Origin: Thermoleophilia bacterium
Lineage (GTDB): Bacteria; Actinomycetota; Thermoleophilia; RBG-16-64-13
DNA length: 6,010 nucleotides
NCBI GenBank assembly: GCA_016929985.1
Contig: JAFGIH010000334.1
Coordinates: 1 to 6,010, forward strand
Direction of reading: 5' to 3'
In this document: piece after piece, positions 1-4,923 of the stretch
Layout of the letters: the number at the start of each line of letters is the position of its first letter
Position numbering within the stretch: position 1 is the stretch's first letter
The notes under the pieces: model-generated
What the model saw: the letters and a program-made list of their open reading frames with translations, nothing else
Told to the model about the DNA's origin: nothing
Databases searched by the model: none
Made by a program: the position numbers and the translations under genes

Positions 1-369
1 GCAGGCGGTCTCTATGAAGTCGCGGTAGACGGCGTCTACATCCGGAAACGACGACTTACCGGTGACCAGAGGCACGTTCTGCCACAGGACGAGCATCTTG
101 GTGGCTTGGCCGCGTTTGAGGATGTCCGCGGGGCCGAAGGAGCCGTCGACATATCCCGATATGACTCCGGCTGCACTCAGATACCCGATGGCGTCGTAGG
201 CGGGCATCGACTGATCGACGTCGGGGAAGCTCGGCGCCCGCGCCTGCGCCGAAGCGGGCGTGAAGACCAGCCACACGAGCGCGAGGAGCAGGGCCGCAAC
301 AAGGAACGCGACCGGAGCACGACGCCCCAGTCGGGCGATGGGCCGAAGTGTGTCCACAGCCAAGGTCAC
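1..369 (-). CDS. Secreted SLH-domain protein, 5' part only (runs off the left edge)
   Basis: This reading frame is open for 123 codons from a GTG at 369-367 to the window edge. The GTG shares one base with the stop of the peptidase gene before it (TAGTG), which suggests translational coupling. The product begins with a classical signal peptide: Arg residues at 9, 13, 16 and 17, a hydrophobic core at about 19-36, and a likely signal peptidase I site after Ala-Gln-Ala (41-43). A complete SLH domain follows at about 47-97 (FPDV, then AAGVISGYVDGSFGP, then KRGQATKML), and a second opens at about 107 with SFPDVDAVYRDFIE. SLH domains bind pyruvylated secondary cell wall polymers, so the protein is probably held on the cell surface. 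Whatever lies beyond the second SLH domain is outside the window, so its activity is unknown. The purine-rich GAGGGGAG at 382-389 is a possible ribosome binding site but lies 12 bases from the GTG. A GTG at codon 5 (357-355) is an alternative start that would also keep the signal peptide. Confidence 0.88.
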   Translation of the reverse strand, partial: MTLAVDTLRPIARLGRRAPVAFLVAALLLALVWLVFTPASAQARAPSFPDVDQSMPAYDAIGYLSAAGVISGYVDGSFGPADILKRGQATKMLVLWQNVPLVTGKSSFPDVDAVYRDFIETAC

Positions 370-1877
370 TACAGTCCGATACTCCCCTCAAGCAACCGCA
401 TGAGGCGGGCCATGACCGTGATGGCCTGCGCCCGCGTGCAGTTCTCCACCGGGTGGAAGAGCCCGTCGTCGCCACCGCACATGAGACCCAACTGATCGAC
501 TACGAAGATCGCACCCTGCGCCCAGTAGTCCGGCGGCACGTCGGCATACAGGAGGTAGGAGGCATCGCCCGCCCACGCCGAGTCGCCGCCACCGCCCAGC
601 GCCCGGCAGATCATCGTGGCCATCTGCGCCCGGGTCACCAGTTCTTCCGGCGAGTACGAGTAACCTCCGGTGCCCTGCACCAGGCCCAAGCGGGCGGCCG
701 TCTCTATCTCGTAGTAGGCCCAATGGTCGGGGGCGACGTCAGTGAACGTGGGGTTGACTTGCACAGGGGAGTTCTGCAGGTTCTTGAGGCCGTCGGGAGC
801 CATGGCCCGCACCAGATACGATGCGAAGCGGGCCCGTGACACCTTCGAGTAGGGACGGAACCTCTCGTCTGGCTGATCAGGAACGACCCCGGCCACCCGA
901 GCCAAGGCGAAGTCGTCGTAGAACCAGTCGGTGGTCATCACATCGGTGTAGCCGGGCACCTTCTTATCGCCGGGTTTCGCGGGCGGGACCGTGGTCGCCG
1001 TGGTGGTGGCCGTGGTCGAGGTGGTCGACGTGGTGGAGGTGGTCGCTGCCGGGTCGGCCGCCGTCGTCGTGGTAGTGGATGTGGGTGTCGACGTCGAGCC
1101 CGGGTCGGCGATCATCTCAGCCACCGGCGGCCGTCCGGCGGCCTCCCATTCGGCCAGGGTAGGAGCAGCCTTGAGACTTGGATAAGGGTCGATCGAGCTG
1201 GGAGTACGGGTCTGTCCGGAGCTCGCCGACTTGTAGCCGCCCAGATGTATCTCGAAGTGCAGGTGGCTGCCGCAGTCTTCGGCGTTGCCGCTGTCTCCCG
1301 CATAGCCTATGAGATCTCCTGCCTTCACGCGGGAGCCGTTGGTGAGACCTGGAGCGTAAGCGTACTGCACGCCGCCCTTCCCATCGTCGGTACCCGGCGT
1401 ATCGTTGTTCAGGTGGATGTAGAAATAGTCGTTGCCGTCGTCACCGCGCAGCAGGATGTTGTAGTAGGGGAGGTTGTTGTAGCTGGAAGGCTTGCCGGTG
1501 GTGTTGAGCCAATCGAGCTTGCCGTCGACGACGGCGATGATGGGCGCCATCTTGGGCACCATGATGTCGTTACCGGCATGGGTGCGGCCACCGGAGCGGG
1601 CCTGGCCGAAGGTGTTGGTCCAGTTGACCCGGTCGACGAGGGGGAAGAGGATCGGCACGACGGGGGCGCCCGACGCTTGGGCGACAGCCGGCGAAGCGAC
1701 CGACGCGGCCTCACCCCGCTCGGCGGGGAACACGGCCAGGGAGAGAGCAGCGAGTAGCAGAACCGCCACGACCCAGATCGGGAAGTGAAGCCCTCTCCGG
1801 CCATGTGAGACGCCCAGAAAGCCCCTTGGCGGCTGCGCCAGGTGTCTTTCCTTGTGGTTGGATCCTGTCGCTGCCAT
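369..1877 (-). CDS. Secreted M23 family metallopeptidase with three C-terminal SLH domains
   Basis: A 502-residue exported protein, probably a zinc endopeptidase that cuts peptidoglycan cross-bridges or stems while anchored to the wall. A long basic N-terminus (about 1-31) leads into a hydrophobic segment (32-50) and an Ala-rich stretch with possible cleavage sites at about 56-67. The M23 (LytM/peptidase_M23) domain spans roughly 85-213. It has the HxxxD zinc motif (H100, D104), a central His in YFYIHLNND (H155), and the HxH motif in SHLHFE (H205, H207), so the catalytic set looks intact. A Thr/Ser/Ala linker (about 261-297) leads to three SLH domains at about 308-358, 376-427 and 442-492. 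The protein ends ten residues after the last one, so SLH is a C-terminal anchor here. The start is the ATG 26 bases after the murJ stop, with a weak AAGAGAG nine bases upstream. The product could act in wall growth, daughter-cell separation or remodelling; substrate specificity cannot be read from sequence. M23 and SLH assignments are secure. Confidence 0.94.
   Translation of the reverse strand: MAATGSNHKERHLAQPPRGFLGVSHGRRGLHFPIWVVAVLLLAALSLAVFPAERGEAASVASPAVAQASGAPVVPILFPLVDRVNWTNTFGQARSGGRTHAGNDIMVPKMAPIIAVVDGKLDWLNTTGKPSSYNNLPYYNILLRGDDGNDYFYIHLNNDTPGTDDGKGGVQYAYAPGLTNGSRVKAGDLIGYAGDSGNAEDCGSHLHFEIHLGGYKSASSGQTRTPSSIDPYPSLKAAPTLAEWEAAGRPPVAEMIADPGSTSTPTSTTTTTAADPAATTSTTSTTSTTATTTATTVPPAKPGDKKVPGYTDVMTTDWFYDDFALARVAGVVPDQPDERFRPYSKVSRARFASYLVRAMAPDGLKNLQNSPVQVNPTFTDVAPDHWAYYEIETAARLGLVQGTGGYSYSPEELVTRAQMATMICRALGGGGDSAWAGDASYLLYADVPPDYWAQGAIFVVDQLGLMCGGDDGLFHPVENCTRAQAITVMARLMRLLEGSIGL
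402..956 (-). repeat. Three SLH domains in the M23 peptidase
   Basis: Three protein-level repeats of about 51 residues lie at roughly 956-804, 752-597 and 554-402. Each opens with a Tyr/Phe/Ala-x-Asp-Val element (YTDV, FTDV, YADV) followed by an aromatic pair (DWFYDD, DHWAYYE, DYWAQGA), a small-residue helix ending in Gly, and an Arg-containing motif equivalent to the TRAE of characterised SLH domains: SRAR, TRAQ and TRAQ. The first copy is the most diverged. It lacks the usual Gly before its loop (VVPDQPDERF) and has Arg where Glu or Gln is normal. Three SLH copies is the standard number for a full anchoring unit. Confidence 0.9.
987..1097 (-). repeat. Thr/Ser-rich low-complexity linker
   Basis: These bases encode a stretch of about 37 residues, mostly Thr with Ser, Ala and Pro, between the peptidase and SLH domains (residues about 261-297). 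At DNA level this gives imperfect short repeats of ACC/ACG-type Thr codons, read on the + strand as ggtggtcgacgtggtggagg-like units. It is best seen as a flexible, possibly O-glycosylated spacer holding the catalytic domain away from the anchor. Its repetitive DNA is a likely place for length variation between strains. Confidence 0.85.
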
Positions 1878-1886
1878 ATCTATCTA

Positions 1887-1893
1887 CTCTCTT
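1887..1893 (-). promoter_or_regulatory. Weak ribosome binding site of the M23 peptidase gene
   Basis: AAGAGAG lies nine bases before the ATG at 1877 and spans most of the 26-base gap after murJ. It is the only purine-rich Shine-Dalgarno-like sequence in the gap. The gap is too short for a convincing promoter, which supports co-transcription with murJ. Confidence 0.45.
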
Positions 1894-1903
1894 GCTTACG
1901 CCG

Positions 1904-3598
1904 TCAGGCGGATTTGTCCTCCCGCCGCGAACGCTTCAACACCGCCCGCAGCATGTCGACCGTCTCGGCAAGCTCGGGCATTTTACCAAGCTTGGCGGCC
2001 AGGAGAAAAGTCAACACCCCTACCACGATCCCCACGGCGAGCCTCACGGCATAGCCGCTGGTAGTCGCATCCACCTCGTTTTGCAGGGCAAAATCCACGG
2101 CCCAGATCACCACTCCCATGACCGTGGAAGCGCCCAGGACGCGCAGGAGCGAGATGGCCGTCCGCCCTATTCCGATCACTCCGATCTTGCGTCGCAACAG
2201 CAACATGAGCACCAGGAAGTTGATGACAAGAGCCACCGTCATGCCCAGGGTCAGACCTCCGACACCGAGGAACTGCATGAACAGGTAGGCGAGACCGACG
2301 GTGATGACCACTGTGAGCACGCTGATCTTCACCGGCGTGCGGGTGTCGCGGTAGGCGTAGAAGACGCGGGTGACCGTGTCGCGGCCGGCGTACGCGTAGA
2401 GCCCCAAGGCCAGGAAGAGGAGGGCCCAGGCGGTGCGCGCGGTGTCGTCGGGCTTGAACTCGCCGTGCTCCAGCAAGAGCCCGATAAGCGGATAGCGCAG
2501 GAGGATGACGGCCACCGTGGCCGGTATCAGCAGGAATCCCATGAGCCGCAGGGCGAAGTCGAGGGTGGCCTTGACTCGTTCAGGCGCCTTGGTGGCCACC
2601 TGTTCTGAGAGCAGGGGGAAGATGGGGACGCTTATCCCAGCTACGAACAGCCCCAAGGGGAGTTGGAACAGCTTGTCGGCATAGTTGAGACTGGAGATGG
2701 ATCCCTCCTCGAGATACGAGCCGAGCAACTGGATGATGAAGACACTCACCTTGCCGACCGCCGAGCCGATGAGGATGGGCCACACCATCCCCCCCACCTC
2801 GCGCACGCCCGGGTCGTGCCAGTCGATGCGCGGACGCCAGCGGATCTCCTCACCGCGCAACCCTGGAAAAAGCACGAAGAACCCGACCACCCAGCCGGCC
2901 ACAGAGCCGACGGCCAGCGAGGTGATGCCGACCTGGCCGGAGAGGGCGACGGTGATGACCAGGACGACCACCGTGCCCACAGCGGGAGCGAACGCGGCCA
3001 GCGCGAAGCGCCTCAGCGAGTTGAGCATGCCTACGAGAAGACCCGTGAGCCCCTCGAACACGAAGCCGATCATGAGGATGCGGAAAAGGAAGACGCCCTT
3101 GGCAGTGATGTCGTCGTCGAGACCGGGCCCGATGAGCGGGATGAACCAGGGGGCCAAGATCACCAGGATCACGCTGACCGCCACCAGGATCAGACAGATG
3201 ATGTTGCCGATGTTGATGGAGAGGTCCCAGGCCTCGCGTTTGCGGCCCAGGGCCAGACGGTGGCTGAACAACGGCACGAAGGTGGCGGTGAGCGCCCCGG
3301 CCACCATGAGAGTCAACAGATAGGGCACCTTGTAGGCTAGGAAGAACGCGTCGGTATCGCCCTTGCCCCCAAAGAAGTCGGCCACCACGATGTCGCGCGC
3401 CAGCCCGAGCAGCCGCCCCACCAGCGTAGCTGCCACGATGACGAGGGCTGCCTTGCCGACCACGGAACGGACGGAGCGGCCGGGATCGGACGCGGCGCCT
3501 ACTGTGACGTCCGGGACGGGCGTCTCGCGTGCGGTCTCAGCGCCCGGAACGGTGCCGCCGCCGGCCTCGACGTCCTTCTTCTTGGGAGGCTCGCTCAC
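1904..3598 (-). CDS. murJ: MurJ/MVF family lipid-linked oligosaccharide flippase
   Basis: A 564-residue polytopic membrane protein of the MOP superfamily. MurJ moves lipid II, the undecaprenyl-linked peptidoglycan building block, to the outer face of the cytoplasmic membrane. I count about 14 hydrophobic segments between residues 47 and 534. Family landmarks are the first-helix motif GRLLGLARD (61-69) followed by DTDAFFLAYKVP (81-92), ATFVPLFS (105-112), LNYADKLFQLPLGLF (304-318) and TRVFYAYRDTRTPVK (410-424). Position 309 is Lys where many relatives have Arg in ADRL. Residues 1-45 form a charged, Pro/Gly-rich cytoplasmic extension unlike the short N-termini of most homologues. The chosen GTG overlaps the csaB stop as GTGA, fitting translational coupling, but no clear Shine-Dalgarno precedes it. 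An in-frame GTG at codon 46 would give a 519-residue protein of typical size. Because csaB lies directly upstream and SLH genes directly downstream, a role in exporting a wall-polymer precursor is possible (inference). Confidence 0.94.
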   Translation of the reverse strand: MSEPPKKKDVEAGGGTVPGAETARETPVPDVTVGAASDPGRSVRSVVGKAALVIVAATLVGRLLGLARDIVVADFFGGKGDTDAFFLAYKVPYLLTLMVAGALTATFVPLFSHRLALGRKREAWDLSINIGNIICLILVAVSVILVILAPWFIPLIGPGLDDDITAKGVFLFRILMIGFVFEGLTGLLVGMLNSLRRFALAAFAPAVGTVVVLVITVALSGQVGITSLAVGSVAGWVVGFFVLFPGLRGEEIRWRPRIDWHDPGVREVGGMVWPILIGSAVGKVSVFIIQLLGSYLEEGSISSLNYADKLFQLPLGLFVAGISVPIFPLLSEQVATKAPERVKATLDFALRLMGFLLIPATVAVILLRYPLIGLLLEHGEFKPDDTARTAWALLFLALGLYAYAGRDTVTRVFYAYRDTRTPVKISVLTVVITVGLAYLFMQFLGVGGLTLGMTVALVINFLVLMLLLRRKIGVIGIGRTAISLLRVLGASTVMGVVIWAVDFALQNEVDATTSGYAVRLAVGIVVGVLTFLLAAKLGKMPELAETVDMLRAVLKRSRREDKSA

Positions 3599-4923
3599 GC
3601 TCGGTCCGGCGGGCGCGGGCGCCGGGTCCGCCTAGGAGGCCGGCCGAGAATGCTTGAGCCTCTGCCGGCCCCACCTGCGAGTGCCGGCCCGGCCGGGACC
3701 TTGCCCGCGGTGGCGAGCTGCACGGCCAGTCCCGCAGTGCGACCCGCTTCGGCACGGAGCGGCGCGACCGCGCGCGCGAGCGCCGCGCGTCGCGCAGGGA
3801 GGTCGTTCGCGGTGTCGATGATGGCGTCGATGAGGTCCTGAGCGCCTGAGGGCCGCGCGGCCGCGGCTGACTGTCCGGCGCCCCCGCCGCTCGCGCCGGC
3901 GGGGGCGCGTTCGAGGTCATCGACCTTCACGGTCCACCAGAGTTGGCCCGTCTGCCGGGCGAAGGCCCTGGTCTTGGGGTCGTAGTCGACGACCACCGCG
4001 GGAGTGCCGGCAGTGGCGGCGAGGATGCCGCTGTGCAGCCGCATGGCCACCACGAGCTCGGCCGCACCGAGCACCGCGGCCAACAGGGCGGGGGAGCTCA
4101 CCGGGGGCAGGACATGGGCGCGGCCGGCGAAGCCCGGCCGCGCCGCGAGGGTCTCGCAGACCGGCGGGTCCTGTATCTCATGGAAGGGCACGAGCAGGAT
4201 CTCGAGGTCCAGAGCGGCTCCTGCCTGCTCGAGAGCTTCCCCCAGGGCCTCCAGATAGCCGGTGCGCCCCAGCCACGGCCGTGGACAGACCGCCAGGTAT
4301 CGCGACCCGGGCGCCATGCCGCAGCGGCCCAGTTCGGCTTGGGCCTCCGCGGGATCCGCCGGGGTCAATGCATAAGCGGGATCCGGCACCACCAGTTGCA
4401 CCGGGGCCCGCACGCCCACCTCGTAGGCCAAGCGAGCCGAGCCGGGGTCGCGCCAGGTGACGGCCTGTGAAGCCGAGGCCGCCCGGGCCACCATGCGCCG
4501 CGCGGAAAGGGTGTGGAGCGGCCCCAGCCCCTGCGCGTACCACATCACCGGCAGGCCTTGAGCGCGTGCCATCAGCACGATGGAGAGGAAATAGGGCAGG
4601 GGTCGCAGTTTGCCCTCTCGGAGAAGGAACGAGCGGCCGTGCAACTCGAAGTCTGCCTCGTGGAGGAAGCTGCCGCCGCCGCTGATGAGCAGGTCGGCCG
4701 TCCTCATGACGATGCGGATACGGGATGGCGAGCGCAGGCTGGTGGAGACCGCCTCCAGCCGTCGCCCGGCGCCGTGGCGCCGCTCGGTGTCGGCTGGGTC
4801 GAACGAGAAGACGGTGAAGCACGCCTGGGGGTCGCGACGCTCGATCTCCTGCAGGATACCGGCCAGGATGGCCTCGTCGCCGGCGTTCTTCTCGCCGTAG
4901 TAACCGCTGACGAGGTACCTCAT
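3595..4923 (-). CDS. csaB: CsaB-type polysaccharide pyruvyl transferase
   Basis: A 442-residue cytoplasmic enzyme of the polysaccharide pyruvyl transferase family (PF04230). Characterised CsaB uses phosphoenolpyruvate to put a 4,6-pyruvyl ketal on ManNAc of the secondary cell wall polymer, making the ligand for SLH domains. Matching motifs, in order, are GYYGEKNAGDEAIL (7-20), GGGSFLHE (82-89), YAQGLGPL (129-136), WRDPGSA (157-163), VPDPAYAL (179-186), MRLHSG (294-299) and VDYDPKTRAFA (312-322). The order and spacing fit CsaB well. Two parts are unusual: after GGGSFLHE the usual QDxTS-like segment is replaced by a longer stretch (90-110), and residues about 341-361 form an Ala/Gly/Ser insertion. 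The tail after about 405 is low-complexity and basic. The ATG at 4923 overlaps the stop of the upstream glycosyltransferase gene (ATGA) and has a good AGGTGG site six bases upstream. It sits beside a GT26 gene and two SLH-protein genes, which supports the CsaB assignment. Confidence 0.9.
   Translation of the reverse strand: MRYLVSGYYGEKNAGDEAILAGILQEIERRDPQACFTVFSFDPADTERRHGAGRRLEAVSTSLRSPSRIRIVMRTADLLISGGGSFLHEADFELHGRSFLLREGKLRPLPYFLSIVLMARAQGLPVMWYAQGLGPLHTLSARRMVARAASASQAVTWRDPGSARLAYEVGVRAPVQLVVPDPAYALTPADPAEAQAELGRCGMAPGSRYLAVCPRPWLGRTGYLEALGEALEQAGAALDLEILLVPFHEIQDPPVCETLAARPGFAGRAHVLPPVSSPALLAAVLGAAELVVAMRLHSGILAATAGTPAVVVDYDPKTRAFARQTGQLWWTVKVDDLERAPAGASGGGAGQSAAAARPSGAQDLIDAIIDTANDLPARRAALARAVAPLRAEAGRTAGLAVQLATAGKVPAGPALAGGAGRGSSILGRPPRRTRRPRPPDRA
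3878..3908. repeat. Perfect 12-bp inverted repeat inside csaB
   Basis: GCGCCCCCGCCG at 3878-3889 is followed by a seven-base spacer and its exact reverse complement CGGCGGGGGCGC at 3897-3908. The arms are entirely G and C, so the mRNA hairpin would be very stable. It lies within the part of csaB that encodes the Ala/Gly/Ser insertion. There is no run of T after it on either strand, so it does not look like a standard intrinsic terminator. Confidence 0.8.

Noticed and set aside
984..1098. Repetitive ggtggtcg-type sequence as a possible CRISPR or tandem repeat array
   Set aside because: The units are short, imperfect and in phase with Thr/Ser codons in the peptidase. There is no repeat-spacer pattern; it is a protein linker.
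1878..1903. A promoter in the 26-base gap between murJ and the peptidase gene
   Set aside because: The gap is too short for spaced -35 and -10 elements and shows only a weak ribosome binding site.
1805..2608. A 267-codon open frame on the + strand opposite the 3' part of murJ
   Set aside because: It is rich in His, Gln, Asp and Gly with no recognisable domain, as expected for the antisense of a hydrophobic high-GC gene. The minus-strand murJ explains this stretch fully.
2663..3340. Two overlapping + strand open frames of over 200 codons opposite murJ
   Set aside because: Both are compositional shadows (one very rich in Asp, Glu and His, the other in Arg, Thr and Pro) and match no family. 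High GC leaves few stop codons in the alternative frames.
3878..3908. The GC hairpin as an intrinsic terminator
   Set aside because: It lies inside the csaB coding region and no T-run follows on either strand.
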